Part shown: piece by piece, positions 44,981-57,456 of the stretch | Numbering within the stretch: the stretch's first letter is position 1 | Layout: every line of letters starts with the position of its first letter | From: Acrasis kona | Lineage: Eukaryota > Heterolobosea > Eutetramitea > Acrasida > Acrasidae | Direction of reading: 5' to 3' | Length of the DNA stretch: 64,000 bases | NCBI GenBank assembly: GCA_026419775.2 | Contig: JAOPGA020001371.1 | Span: 16,870-80,869 of the forward strand | The notes under the pieces: model-generated | Seen by the model: only the letters and a program-made list of their open reading frames with translations | Database searches by the model: none | Told to the model about the DNA's origin: nothing | Program-made: the position numbers and the translations under genes

Positions 44981-47329
44981 ATGAATCAAAGAACCAGGCT
45001 TGTTGAAATTAGTACAAAATATGGTCCAAAGCAAACTTGCCATCAATGTGCATACAGTACAGACAATCGAGACTACTTTAAAAAACACATCCAAATGGAT
45101 CACACAAACCTGTTGTCAAATGTACGTGTAACAAACAACTGTTTAAAGACAATAGAGAAGAGTTTTAAAACAGTAACTGAAGAAAATAAGACATTACGAT
45201 ACTTGTAACGCATTAACGAATCAAAATAACATTCTGCAAAACAAGATACAAATGACAAAGGACCCCACCCCCAAAATAAGCAAGCAAGAATACACAAAGT
45301 TGCATTTAGCACAGATGAGTTCTTTGAAAACAAACGGAAATCTATCATATAACCAGTTGGATCTCACAGGTAGTATATTCCAGAATATCTTCTTTGGTGA
45401 AGAGAAACTTTATTTAGCAAGTGCTAGAACAATCAAGCGATATGAGGATGCTGCATACAGTGTATTCAATGAAATTATCAAGAAGAAACTCACTGGCTGC
45501 AAGTACCTCAATTTGTTATTTGATGGATCTAATTTAAAAGGGAGAGGACAAGTGTTCAGTATTATTGCTAACTGGTTTGAAGAGCTCACTATCGAAAACT
45601 TGAATTTGATCAAAGATCAATTGGTTCATCTCAAAAACAAAGAAACAAAGACTGTAAAAGATGCTGTAGAAATAAAAAATAAAGAACATTGGGTAGCTTT
45701 ACAAGGCCAACCAAGAACAACATTGCTAGAGTTTGTGTCTATGAGTGCTGAAGCCTCTATTGATGTTGTGTTGCAATTGAAAAAAACAATAGAAGTATTT
45801 CAAATTGAAGAAAAGCTTACTCACTTCATGTCTGATAACTGTAATGTAGTTTTATGTGCATCAAAGACATTGCAACAGGATTTGAAAGCTGGTTTCCCAA
45901 AGGTGTCTATAAGATGTGCTGACCACATTCTCCAATTAATGTATTTAGCTGGTTGCAGTAGTTTAGAAGGTGTAGTTGATGTAGAGGATGATGCTTTTGA
46001 AATGACTTCTGAGGTGTTCACTATAGTGTCTGACCTTGCTTCACTTTTGAGAGAGAAATGGATTTCATTTAAAGTCTTGCTTGAAATGATTGAAATTAAC
46101 CCTAATTTTGACTATTCAGATGAAAATGAATGGGGTACTTTGGTTGAAGAGTTCCTTTATCAAGTTCAGAACTCTATGATCACTCTTATTAAAAAACCAT
46201 CACTTCACTGTATTACAAGATGGGCCACTATTGGTCTCATGCATATTTTTGGTTAACCAAGCATTTTGATGCTGTCAAAACTCTTGTTTCTCTTGAATAC
46301 AACCCTGGCACAGCTAAATGGAGAACTGTTTCCAAGTTATTTGAAGACAACCAAGGGGCAAAGACCCTGTGTCTACAATCTAGGTTGTTAGCAGACATGC
46401 ATAAAAACATGTACACATTCATCTACAATCAACTACACAAATACCAGACATTTGTATCGCATGAAATGTATGGAAATGTTCTTGTATGGCAGGATTACCT
46501 TCAAAATGTACATCTTGAGTTGGAGACCCTAGAGTACAGTTATGCATATGCTGAAACTAATGGGTTACTAGTAGAGCTAGGTGTCATGGTAAAATCTTTT
46601 GCTCAAGCTGCACTGTTCAAGCTAGAAAAGCATTTCTTTCAATGGACAAAAGAAGATTTAAAGTGGGCTGGTATTATTGACAATAGACCTAGTTTGAATG
46701 ATACTGATAGAAGCTATGGGTCTCTAATATGTGAAGAGCTGTATAAGTATTACAATAATCACGATATTGATCAGAGAGCTGAGATTGACAAGTATAAGTT
46801 CTTTCAAATAGACGATAGAGAAATTATGGACTATATTGACAACAACAATATGCCTGATCAATTCATGTTAATTTGGAAGGAAATATTTGCTGCATTATCA
46901 GTTGTAAATGACATGGCCAAGAGTTTTTTCTCTATTTTAAAACTATGTAATCAATCTAGCATGAAAGAATCATCATTATTCTACAAGGCTAGAAACAAGT
47001 TTAACAATTATACTGAATCTAGTTTTGATCAAGATGATGTAAAATTAATCAGTAATGCATATAAGCAACTAATAAAGGACCAAAGAGGTAAAAAACGTCC
47101 TATTCATGAAGTGGAATCTGCACAAGCTGTTATAAATGACCTTAAAGAAACTTCTAGTAGAAATAAGGATGAACTTAATAAGGTCATTGAGAAGGAAAAC
47201 AGTCAATCCCGTGTTGCATTTCAAATTGCACTTCTCATTAACTCCATTTCAATCCCTTGGTTCATCATTCTCGAAAGCGAAATAGATCATTCATTGTCTC
47301 AAGCACATGTATGGTTGGTTTATTTATAG
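44981..47329 (+). mobile_element. hAT-like transposase gene with two frameshifts
   Basis: ATG 44981 starts a frame with a C2H2 finger (CHQCAYSTDNRDYFKKHIQMDH-type spacing, BED-like). One base out of frame near 45195 it continues as a long ORF, and again near 46250, in a T run, to a stop at 47329. The joined ~780 residues show the RNase-H-like pattern of hAT/DUF659 elements: NLLFDGSNLKGRGQVFS, then FMSDNCNVVL, then VSIRCADHILQLMYL, SLHCITRWAT, and a C-terminal helical region. No terminal inverted repeats were identified. Either a recently dead element or an intact one with two sequencing errors. Confidence 0.68.
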
Positions 47330-47495
47330 AAGTTTGCTTTACAACGCAATGCAGCTGATCAACTGTCAGCTTCCTTTTTGGTTTTTTCATGTTATGATTC
47401 AAACAAGGCATCAGAAAAAAGAGTATTGGATCGATGATGATGCATCACGGTATGACACAATCGATTCCCAAAAACACAATTACTTGGTGCACTAA

Positions 47496-47953
47496 TCAAC
47501 ATTTGAAACAAGTGCCAATGATTTGTAAAGAAGACAAACCAGAGCGAGGACTAAACATGGTTGGAATAAATCTTATAAAAGCATCGACATCTACTACATT
47601 TCGGTCTCTATCAAGACCTAATATTTTATACAATTCAAATGAACCAACAAAATTCAAAGCCACACCAATCGTCTTTTGGTCATCCAATCTCTTGACGGGC
47701 AACGAATCGCTGTAATAACAATATCCTTTACATAAATCCTGTTGATCACATCAGGATGATTAATGACCTCCAGGTCGTTGGAACGAATAGAGTGGTCAAC
47801 TAGATTGGGATGAACAGATTGATATAAAAACAAATAGTCCATGATTTGGATACAAGGAATGGTCGGCCCGGGTCCATTGAGGTCTATCCAATTTTGTATG
47901 AATTCACGTTGGTTCGCGAATGATGTTGAATCTGACATGTAAGAATACTGCAT
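47496..47953 (-). CDS. Hypothetical protein with one frameshift
   Basis: ATG 47953 starts a frame (MSDSTSFANQREFIQNWIDL.., PCIQIMDYLFLYQSV, RIYVKDIVIT) that passes by a one-base shift near 47718 into SDSLPVKRLDDQKTIGVALN, FVGSFELYKILGLDRD and an end at 47496. About 152 residues; no domain recognised. The smooth amino-acid composition across the shift supports one gene with a sequencing error or recent mutation. Confidence 0.45.
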
Positions 47954-48568
47954 GTTAAGGCTTATGTTTTCGGAAGTGTCATAGACGATACTGTTTGATG
48001 TGATTATTGGATACTCGTCTATCTTCTAGATTCTGTATCATCATTTTGCTTATTGTCGTATTTGAACGGCTGTTGATACCAAGGTTATTATGATGTTTGA
48101 AGAGGGTTCATGAAATTTGTTGAAAGAGACTTCCCATACTTTTAATTAAAACAGATGAAATAAAAAGATTGTATAGACACTATTAAAACTAACACGTGTT
48201 TACACGATCAATTCTAAGATATTTATTCCTAACATTATAGTATCCTTTTATACTAATCCAAGAGCTCATAACTGACTCGTCCATCGTATATTATCTACAA
48301 TTGTTACTACTAGCTTCCTTATTGATGGGTGTAACTCCTTTGGACTCTTCATGGTTCATTCTAATTATAATATTACAACAACAGATAATTCATGCTTAGC
48401 TGGTTAGCTCGTATTGTGACAATTATATATAAAACAATCAAAAATCTTGAAAATTTATTCAAAAGCACTTTTTCATGTTGTAAGTAAAAACAAACTCCGA
48501 TTTTAAGCCCCGCTCCGGTCGCCATTCGGAATAAATATACACAGCTCCTCTCTTTTATAATCTAAAAA
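47954..48568. other. Intergenic region
   Basis: About 615 bases of A/T-rich sequence upstream of the ATP-grasp gene. I see no coding signal on either strand. An AACACGTGTT palindrome (E-box-like) occurs near 48190-48200. Confidence 0.45.
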
Positions 48569-49617
48569 ATGAGAACAGAGACTGTGCCTACGATTTATGT
48601 TATTCACGAGAACGATGATTGGATGGTTCCGTTGCGTTCAGCCTTCAAAACAATTGGGGTAAATGTGAGTCTCCTAAATCTACTGTTTAATGCTTACTAT
48701 ACTTAGTTTGTTGAGTGGCACTTTGGTAATGGAGATACTTTTGACTTCAGTTCAATTCCTCCACAAGGGGTGTTCTACAACAGAATGTCTGCATCATCAC
48801 ATACCCGCTCACACAGATACGCTGCTGAGCATACTCACGCTGTACTAGAGTGGTTGGAGTTGAACCAAAGAAGAGTTGTTAACAATTCCAGAGCCCTTGC
48901 ACTTGAGGTATCAAAAATCAGACAGTATGCTGCTTTACAAAAAACTGGATAAAAGTCCCGAAGACTGCTGTAGGATCATATGACAACGCAAAGCACGAGA
49001 CCAGTAAATCAAAGATTACAAAACAAGCACAAAGTATATTCGGAGGAGATAAGCCCTTTATAACAAAGCATAACAGATCAGGCAAAGGTCTAGGTGTACA
49101 TTTATTCAAAGATGTTAAAGATTTAGAGAGCTATCTTGATTCAGACGCAATTACTGTGACCGACGAAGAAAGACCAGTTGATGGAGTATTGCTACTACAA
49201 GAGTACATAACCGCGCCAAAACCAGAAATTAACAGAGCTGAATTCATAAACGGAGAACTCACTTACATTGTGACAATAGATACAAGTAACGGATTTGAAC
49301 TATGTCCAGCCGACCAATGCCAAATCAGAACCAAACCCATGTTTGTTATCAGAAAAAACGACCAATTCTTGGAAGACGAACAGGTACTAGCCACTAAAAT
49401 CAAAAAGTTCTTGATAGAGAATGGAATTGAGATTGCAGGTGTTGAGTATATTAGAGACAGCCAAACAAATGAACTCTTAGTGTATGATGTGAATACAAAC
49501 ACAAACTATAATCCCTCAGCAGAGAAAGTGGCGGGGGAAGCCAACATGATGAAGATTGCAAAGTTTCTAAAATCAGAACTGGATTTACTTTCAGTTGAGG
49601 ACGTTGAAGCTGATTAA
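48569..49617 (+). CDS. RimK-like ATP-grasp ligase
   Basis: ATG 48569, a 42-nt intron at 48665-48706 (GTGAGT..CTTAG), then a long exon to a TAA at 49615-49617, about 335 residues. A one-base gap near 48952 must be bridged (LQKTGI-KVPKTAVGSYDN). ATP-grasp features are visible: KHNRSGKGLGVHLFKD (nucleotide-binding lysine and Gly loop), VLLLQEYI, EFINGELTYIVTIDT, and the metal-binding end GVEYIRD..LLVYDVNTNTNYNP. The family joins a carboxylate to an amine or thiol using ATP, e.g. adding glutamate to peptides or coenzymes. The substrate is unknown. A decayed copy of its central part lies at 50.5-50.6 kb. Confidence 0.78.
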
Positions 49618-49850
49618 GTACATGTACGTAAGAATAAATTAAACTTTGACTTTTTTAAATCTTTAATCTATAATCTAATGATAATAATGTCTTGTAGAAC
49701 CGGTGTATACAAGATTGTGCCACAATCTTAACCAACTGTCTGAAAGGTACAAGGACTTTGTTAAAGATTTTACACCAAACGAAAAATTGCTACAGTTAAA
49801 TATTATTTATATATGTACAAATCTTAGGTCCAGCGAAACTGGAAGTATTT

Positions 49851-50162
49851 TCAAAATTTCAGCCAATCTACATCATCTAAATTTTCTTGGTGCTTGTTTA
49901 ACTCAAATCCGGGCACTGTGGTTTCGTCTACTACAAGGTCGTCGAAGCACAACCGTCTGCGAACAGAAGATGTAACATCCTCGTTCATCTTTGCTATTTT
50001 TGCTTTTCGAGGTGCAGAAGGAACGACAAGCTTCCTCTTTTTTTGTGGAGTTGTAGTTAACATGTCGGCAACCTGTGAACATTGTTGAGATTCTATGATT
50101 GCAATAACGGCAGTATTTAATACAACATTTCTCGCGTCTAGCTCAATGGTACCCTGTATCAT
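49851..50162 (-). CDS. Small basic/nuclear protein, function unknown
   Basis: 103 residues from ATG 50162. An N-terminal helix (NVVLNTAVIAIIESQQCSQV) is followed by a basic stretch TTTPQKKRKLVVPSAPRKAK that looks like a nuclear localisation signal with a TP site, then SVRRRLCFDD, reminiscent of a cyclin-docking RxL motif, and an acidic tail ending DDVDWLKF. No family is recognised. Short, but composition and motif order look non-random. Confidence 0.45.
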   Translation of the reverse strand: MIQGTIELDARNVVLNTAVIAIIESQQCSQVADMLTTTPQKKRKLVVPSAPRKAKIAKMNEDVTSSVRRRLCFDDLVVDETTVPGFELNKHQENLDDVDWLKF

Positions 50163-50490
50163 CTTGGAGTAGTGATTGCGTTTTTCGGTTTAGTTTTACG
50201 TCTACGAAGGAACATCAATTCGAAACATTGTTGTTCTGTATGACCATACATAGATTAAAATTTTGGAGGCAAACCGGTCGTTTGACCATATTAGTCGTTT
50301 AAACCGGCAAAAAGATGGATTCGATCCATCGAATAAAACTGAATTCCGCATCGGCGGAGCAGTAAATTAGGCTTTGAATGAATTTCCAAGGATGTTGGGA
50401 CATTGTAACAATCGTATCGTGTTTTCACCGTTGTTTGGTAAATTCAGCACATTTGACAAAAAACTTCGATAGAATTTGCTTGTTCAAAAA

Positions 50491-50640
50491 TGTACCTCGG
50501 TCACAGTGATTGCATATGAATGAAGATCTAAAGATGTTGAAGATTTAGAGCTCAAAATCTTTAACATCTTTGAATGAATGTACACCTAGACCTTTGTCTG
50601 ATCTGTTATGCTTTGTTATAAACAGCTTGTTTTGCTTTTG
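50491..50640 (-). pseudogene. Decayed fragment of the ATP-grasp gene, with an inverted duplicate
   Basis: Read on the minus strand, ~50630-50560 encodes FITKHNRSDKGLGVHSFKDV, nearly the KPFITKHNRSGKGLGVHLFK segment of the ATP-grasp gene. After a palindrome at 50530-50571, 50520-50496 gives YAITVTE, the counterpart of DAITVTDEE. Stops and shifts break it. The palindrome arises because the KDVKDLE-coding stretch is present twice in opposite orientation. Confidence 0.65.
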
Positions 50641-51087
50641 AAACTTCGATATTATTCCAGCTTGTTGTTTATGCAAGTGCATTTTTTAATGTCAAATGAA
50701 CATCATGAAAGTTTCCACGATTAGCTTCCATACCATTTTTTCATGAGATTATTATTCGTTTGACACTAATGTCCACTATGTAAAACACTAACTGACATCT
50801 CTATGATCGCGAAAAATGCTGTGGCTCGGTATTGTTTATTCTCTAGTATTATTCAACGACGATGCATGAAAAGTGTAATGAATTCATTTATGCGTTTTGA
50901 TGTCAATGAGATTGCTCACACATTATTCGATGGTGGATAACAACTGTGAATGTATTTTTGAAAACACTTAACGATTTTATTTGCCGCTAAAACTGATTTA
51001 CAACCGTATTTCTTGGCCAATACAAAACGGTCAATGCTTTAGCTTAATCTCAATACCGGAACATATGTTTTTATTGAGGCTGGGATA
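50641..51087. other. Intergenic region
   Basis: About 450 bases without a supported gene. The part next to the ATP-grasp relic (to ~50690) may contain further diverged sequence of it; the rest shows nothing. Confidence 0.4.
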
Positions 51088-53486
51088 TTAAGAACTTTCT
51101 AGCTGGTCTTTTAAGTATTGTTGAACGTCTACGCTCATTGCAGCCATATCAACTGCCGACTGTTCCGCATACTTTCTCAACAAGTACTCTTTAAATTCGT
51201 GCTTCTTGCAATTTTTTTTTACCTGTTGGACCAGATGCCTGATGGACTGCTCACTACAGGATAATATAACCATCTTGTGAAGTAAAGTCTTATTGTCCAC
51301 TGTTTCTAGAAGAGCAGAGGGAGGTGATACTGCAATATAAGCGCGGAACAAGAAGGAGTCAGCTTGGTTGTTTTGCAACAAATAATCAACAGGAAGAATA
51401 TGTTTGTTGTCAAACACACTCTTATTCACAAACGAGTTCAACACCTCTTTATTAGCATTATAAAATTCATTGTTATTGAATAAGTTATCAGATAAGATTA
51501 TTGAGAGTGGTGATATACCATTTGCGTTCGGTTGGGACAATAAAGTCCTATTCTTTCTTGGCTTGAATAACTTTGACAATATATTTTGTTCCAGACTTTT
51601 TGGGTTGTTGACTTTTAATTGTTTAGATCAAATACACATGAAAATACTACTTACAACCTCTGTGATATTTGAAAAGCAGATGAAGGCAGTTGTCACCATC
51701 TTCGAACTTTTTTGAAAAGTCGAATTTTGGAAAGAGCTGGTTGACTACCTTGAGATTGCTCAATAGCAGGAACATTGCGATGCTTCTGCCATTAACATCA
51801 TTGTTAATATCAGCACCCATGGATATGAAAGAAAGAACAGTGTCGGAGAGTTCTTTTGAAAATTTACCACCGTAACACCCAAGAGGAAACAACAAGTGGA
51901 TAGGTTGTTGACCAATACCATTTTCTGCATTAATATCACAACCACGATCAACCAACCATTTTATTTTTGGTACCATATCTTGATACAAATCCTCATCTTT
52001 ACATGTATGCAAAACCATTTCATGAATAATACCATTCTTGAGCGAGCCTACTGATAATTCCTGCAATGACTTTTTTGAAAAGTTACTCAAAAATTTAGTA
52101 AGCCAATCTTTTAAGCGATTGTATAGAAATTTAGGAGGAGTCTTTGATTCAAAAAATGCAGCAAGAGGGCTCACGCCATGTTCATTCTTGACAACAAAAT
52201 CATGAAAGCCTTTTATTGACATTATATTCTCCATCACTTTGAGATTTCTCAATTCACATGCAAAATGAATTGCATTCTTCCCGTTAGAATCATTTTCAGT
52301 TAAAGAAGCTCCATGCTTCAGGAGCAAATTGAACATATTTTTTTTTATTATGGCATTACAATTAGATTTCAAACAAGTACACAATAAATTCTCTTGTCCA
52401 TCTCCTTGATTATAAAAGATGATTTGAGGGTCATGAGATAAAACGTATTCGGCGCTCTCTATCGTCTGACCCTCTATACTCCAAACCAATGGGTTGACGT
52501 TACAACATTTGAGGTCTCCCTCACACGCAGTCACATAATGTTTCAAAAGCGAGCAATCGTGTTGCCACATGAATGCCTCTAATAAATAGACGTCATGTTC
52601 ACGATCGGTAAACCACGATTTGTCTTTACTTTTCATCACGTCCATTAAATAATCTTTTGTGACATTTTCATGTTTCATGTGATTTGCAATTTCCGATGAC
52701 GATATGTCATAGTTCATTTCCATGAAATAAGAGTAGAGTGGGAAATCCAAGAACAGTGAAGCAACGAATGGACTCGGTGCGTATTGTTGGTAAGAAAAGA
52801 AATGGTCGAGTTTGTACCCCTCCACTTTCGTGAGGTAGTTGACCGAATCTTTCCAACGTTGAATACTCGAATGTGAGACTGTCAAATCGCAGAGTGAACT
52901 TTGATACTTGCGTATCACATCCAATTCTACTTCGTACAAAGGGACGTTTATTAATTCTATTTTAATGGGTTTGGATGTGGTATTTAAGATGTATTGTAAC
53001 AAACGTATAGCTTCTCTATACCACTGTTCGTCCTTAACTCTAAAAGAATTTGGTTGGTATGGAGAGCATACGAGATCGATTTTTTCGAGGTTGGGGAGAA
53101 AACTTATGATTTCAATGTGAGTTGATCTATGTACACTAATTTCTACCCGTAGTTTTGTAATTTTGTCCAGTGGATAATGTTGGATTATATCTTGCGCTAA
53201 TTCGGCTGGAAATCCATCGAATAACTTGCAGGTTGCATCGAGTTGTAGCGCATCCAGAGTAACTGTCACAGTTAGGGCATGCGTGTTTTCTGTGATTACC
53301 TGATCTATTTATTCTATCATCTATTAGGGTACGCCATGGACAGCAAACATTTCTGAGAACAAAATACCCTGGCAGTGGACGCACAAAAGATGTTATCAAA
53401 TCAAAAATCTCTAACGGTATAAGAAGGTGTTCGTCATGAATCTCTCTCGATTCTTCTATTTGTACATCATCACCCTCATCAATCAT
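51088..53486 (-). CDS. F-box / ankyrin-repeat protein
   Basis: Three exons. Exon 1, from ATG 53486, encodes an F-box-like motif (LLIPLEIFDLITSFV, FVLRNVCCPWRTLID). A 38-nt intron (GTAATC..GACAG, near 53309-53272) leads to the long second exon with leucine-rich and then ankyrin repeats: NMFNLLLKHGASLTENDSNG, KNAIHFACELRNLKVMENIM, DINAENGIGQQPIHLLFP, and VLSFISMGADINNDVNG. A last intron near 51653-51610 joins the C-terminal exon (LSKLFKPRKNRTLL.., NKTLLHKMVIL). About 760 residues. F-box proteins recruit targets to SCF ubiquitin ligases, here presumably through the ankyrin repeats. Such proteins are often expanded in amoebae and giant viruses. Confidence 0.72.
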
Positions 53487-53530
53487 TATTTGTAAATTAC
53501 AACAAGACCAACCAATATTCTAAAACACAT

Positions 53531-56500
53531 TTATTTACAAAATTCCTGCAAAGCAGTCAACAACTCTAAAAACGTAGGCCTCTGATCAACATCCGCACTC
53601 CAACACCTCTCCATCAACAAGACATATTTCAAAATCAAATCAAAAACAACATTCACATCTTCATGTTCAAATCCATGTAATTGCTTACACCACTCGGAAA
53701 TTAATATTTTATTTTCAAGACCATCATCTCTCACATCAAACGGCACGTACGGCCTCCTACCATTAATCACATCCAATCCTAACGCAAACAAACTATCTTC
53801 TTCTTCTTCCACCACCACCACAGCCATCGCATCATTAGCAATCAACGAACTCTTTTCATCCACAACCAACGCGACGGCATCTGCTCCACACGGCGGCGAA
53901 GTCATCGATTGCTGCCTTGCAATCTTTGCAGATCGCTTGTTGTTGCTCTTGTAAGGCTTGCTAACGAACAACAACTCGTACATGCAAATGGCAAAACTAT
54001 AAACGTCGCACTTGTCGACGAAGGGACCGCTCTGCATGAGTTGAGTGGGACATGTGTACTGTATGGTTCCATAACTACTGGTGGCCCTTCTATCGTGACT
54101 CATGGCATGACTGCTGCCGAAATCGCTCAATTTCACGTTCATGTTCCTGTCGACCAACACATTGCTTGGTTTCAAATCATGATGTAAAATTTGTGGATTC
54201 AACGAATGTAAATAAATCATTCCCTTACAAACATCAATCAACATGTTGAATTTGTGCATCAATGGAATCGATTTGTACTTGTTTTGGTGTTTTTCGTAAA
54301 TCAAATCGTCCAAGCTTCCATTCTCGGCATACTCGGTAATAATGTATTGATTGTCCTGGTCAACCGCAATTCCTAAAAATAGAATAATATTGGGATGGCG
54401 CAAATAACTCAAAATACTGGCCTCGCTCAAAAACTTTTGTTTTTGTTCTTGGTCCTTGATCTTCTTGATGGCCACATGGATGCTGTTCCAGGTGCCCTTG
54501 TAAACGATACCGCCTGCTCCTTCTCCTAAGCTCTTTTCGAAACTCAAGTTCTCTATGTCGATCATCTCTCCCACCATCGCTGCGCTGTGGCTGCTCTTAT
54601 TTAATATGCGCTGTCTCATTTCGTTCTTTTCGTGATTCAGACTTGCATGTTGACGAATCAGAAAAACGATCAGGACGATGATTAGGAAAGTAAGGGTCAG
54701 TCCCAACACGCTGCTGGGTATGATCACCATCAAGTACCATTCGAGCGGATGGGATTGGGGATCGACGGGTTGGATGCTGTCTAATGTAATGTTTCGAATG
54801 TCCAAATTACCATCGGTGCACGAGAAGATTACAACTTCGTCGGGTTGGTCCAACACGCTGATGATTGCGAACACGTGTAGCGTGTAAGTGTTGACTTGTT
54901 CGGTCTTGAGGTTGATTCGAAACGCAAATTTCTTGTCGGTGATTAGATACAAGTAACCATCTCTAACGTTAATGCTTTCGCTGGTGAACACATCTGATTG
55001 CGTGATGTAATCCCATAAATCATGAATTTGTTTGATTTGATGATCCATCACATTGTACTTGGAAACAATGACATTGTCGATTCCCAAATATAAATCAGAG
55101 TGGTATAGACTGGCCGTCCTGATTGTTTTTGTGAATTCGAATGTGTGATTTAACACGGGACGTTCGGCGTCAATGTTGATGGTGTAAATCTCGTGTTGGG
55201 TCACAAAATAAATGTTCGACTGGTAGTGATATAGACCGACTCCTTTGGACAGACCGCCGTTGATTGGCGAATCGATTTGTAATTTGTATGTGGAAATGTC
55301 ATGATTGATGGTATTGATGCGATGAATGTTGATGGTGGAATTACCTTGGCTGACTCCATAAATAATGTCGCCTTGTTGTACAAAGTCGGTAATGTAATCG
55401 ATGGGAATGATGGTTCTGTGCGTGATGATCATTGAGTAAACATCAACTTGGTACAACATTGAATGTGCGTGATCGCCCATGGTGCTGAACAAGAAGGCTT
55501 GATCGCCGTGCATGTGACCGCTCATGATTTGATTCGAATCGGATTGTATTTGTAGTATGGTCAATGATGATGTCCTGTCCACTAGGTTGATCTGCGATCT
55601 CACGATCCTTCCATCCACCGATCCAAAAAGTAAAGTAATGGTGGATCCGACGGTTCCGCAGTAAAGTCCGAATAGAAGCTTATCGATCGGCTGTCTATTA
55701 TATGTTGACAGGTCCAAAAATGGTTTGGCTTTGAGGGAAGGAATGTATAATTGTCTTTTGGTAAAGCACCATGATTGATCGTCTTGAAGTACTTGTATGA
55801 ATAATGTGTCGGCTGGACAATGATTGCTTTGTGACTTGGGATTGAGTGGTGCTTGAAGTAATTGTGTTTGGAGTGTATATGACGCCTCTCCTGCTGGGAA
55901 GTATGTGTAAAGCACATTGTTTTTGAGAATGTGTGTTGTGAGCTGATGTTGGCTGTAAGAGTCGTCGTCGACTTGTAGCGTCGCAACATCTGACGAAATT
56001 ATTGGTGGTAATGAATCATTTTACTTACCTTCTATTAGCTCTTGATTCTCAATAGAGAATTTGGTGTAATAAAGTCTAGTCTGTTTTAGGCTTTCCTCGG
56101 TTCGCTTGCTTGTGAAGATTAATTCCTTTTCACTTGCAAGGAATATTGATTGTCCGTGGTTGAGTGTTGGGAGACGAAGAGGATCTTCTATGAGGATTTT
56201 GGACATTTTCAGGTTGAGTTCGAAGTCAAAGTACCAAACCTTGACACCATTCTCGGTTCCAGTAACTAGAACCAAGAAGGGAGTTTGTTTCGAAGGAACT
56301 CTAATTTGTGGGTTCAAGACATTTCGTAACTCATAAGAGTGAATGACTTTAAGGTCAAGGTTCAAACTCGTTATGAAAGTTTTTGAAGAGTCTTCGTTAT
56401 GGTGGACTACATAAAGTTTCAGGTCCGAGTGGTCAACGACCATATTGATAATGGCTCCAGTCTCCCACATCTTCCTTTCGAGAGGATTTTCAATGTCTAT

Positions 56501-56946
56501 TCTAGTTATTCCTTTGGAATTCATACATATATGACAGATGAAACTTTGAGCTGATAATTTTAACGGTATACATTTGTCAAAGCTTGGATGTAAATTTACA
56601 CTTCAAATAGACAGCCTTACCTCCCCTGAAATTTAAATAGCTTCACCATTTTTTTACTTGTTGCATTTATTGCCATGAAATGGGTTGATATATAATTATC
56701 AAAAGTTCCTGTTTCATCTTTACCGTGACCAAAATAAATATATTTCCTGTCGCCATCGTATACGGCTCCAGGTATAAACCGAAGAGTAGGATTTAATTGT
56801 GTAGTAGCTTCTCTATCATCCAACTGGAATAAATCAATTGTTAGGAAAGGCTCGTCATCCGGTACTTTATCACTAAAATCCCATAGTGGTTGCTCTAATG
56901 CTAAAAGTGCTGAAGCGAACAGCAAAAGAAACAGGGGCAAGTTCAT
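53531..56946 (-). CDS. TKL-type receptor protein kinase
   Basis: ATG 56946 begins a signal peptide (MNLPLFLLLFASALLALEQ). A large extracellular part of ~620 residues has repeating YLYLITD/VYDGDRKYIYFG-type strands that suggest a beta-propeller. A transmembrane helix follows (WYLMVIIPSSVLGLTLTFLI, ~54680-54720), then the kinase: LGEGAGGIVYKG glycine loop, VAIKKI lysine, LHHDLKPSNVL catalytic loop, LSDFGSS metal loop, and CDVYSFAICMYELL. Introns lie near 55985-56022 (GTAAGT..GTCAG) and 56540-56622. The catalytic Asp is kept but the preceding Arg of HRD is His, and APE is replaced by a CPT sequence. A ~60-residue acidic/hydrophobic insert sits between subdomains IX and X. Probably signals from an extracellular ligand; the ligand is unknown. 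Confidence 0.85.
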
Positions 56947-57151
56947 ATTTGTTTGAGTCAACTTGAAAAGTGAATGGAGATTTTCGGAGAAGAACGTCCT
57001 AGAGCCAATGGCCTGTATATAGGTTGATTTACCTACATTTGGAACAACATGACAAACAACAACAGCACATAACAAAGAAGCAATACTACGAATGCGTCTA
57101 GGATTAAAAGGATATGACAACAGATATTGATTCAAGAAACATCCCACAAAC

Positions 57152-57367
57152 ATGAATAACATCGAAAAGGGCACTAAAAATGTGATTTTAGTGGCAATGA
57201 ATACGATTTTATTTATTCAATACTTTGTTTTATTATCCAAGCACAACTGTGACTACAGCAGTGATAGCGACGATTCTGGGCTAGATTATTATGATGGCGA
57301 TGATGACAGCGACTGCGAATGTTACAAACTTGATGTTGTTCAACATCTTAACGTCAAGGAATACTGA
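57152..57367 (+). CDS. Small membrane-anchored or secreted Asp-rich protein
   Basis: 71 residues from ATG 57152. A hydrophobic segment (VILVAMNTILFIQYFVLL) is followed by a Ser/Asp/Cys-rich stretch (DYSSDSDDSGLDYYDGDDDS) and a short tail. Divergent from the receptor kinase with ~205 bp between starts. No family is recognised; the composition argues weakly for a real gene. Confidence 0.4.
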   Translation: MNNIEKGTKNVILVAMNTILFIQYFVLLSKHNCDYSSDSDDSGLDYYDGDDDSDCECYKLDVVQHLNVKEY

Positions 57368-57456
57368 AATGACAATATCAAAAAACATATCGGCTTGATT
57401 CTTGTTCTAAAAGATGAGAAGTTTCAAATAACTAATAAATGAAAGACCGAATAAAA

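Noticed and set aside
49703-49975. 90-codon plus-strand ORF
   Set aside because: Lacks coding-like composition and overlaps a better minus-strand ORF.
56950-57174. Extension of the receptor kinase N-terminus to 57174
   Set aside because: The ATG at 56946 begins an ideal signal peptide; the upstream sequence looks like 5' flank.
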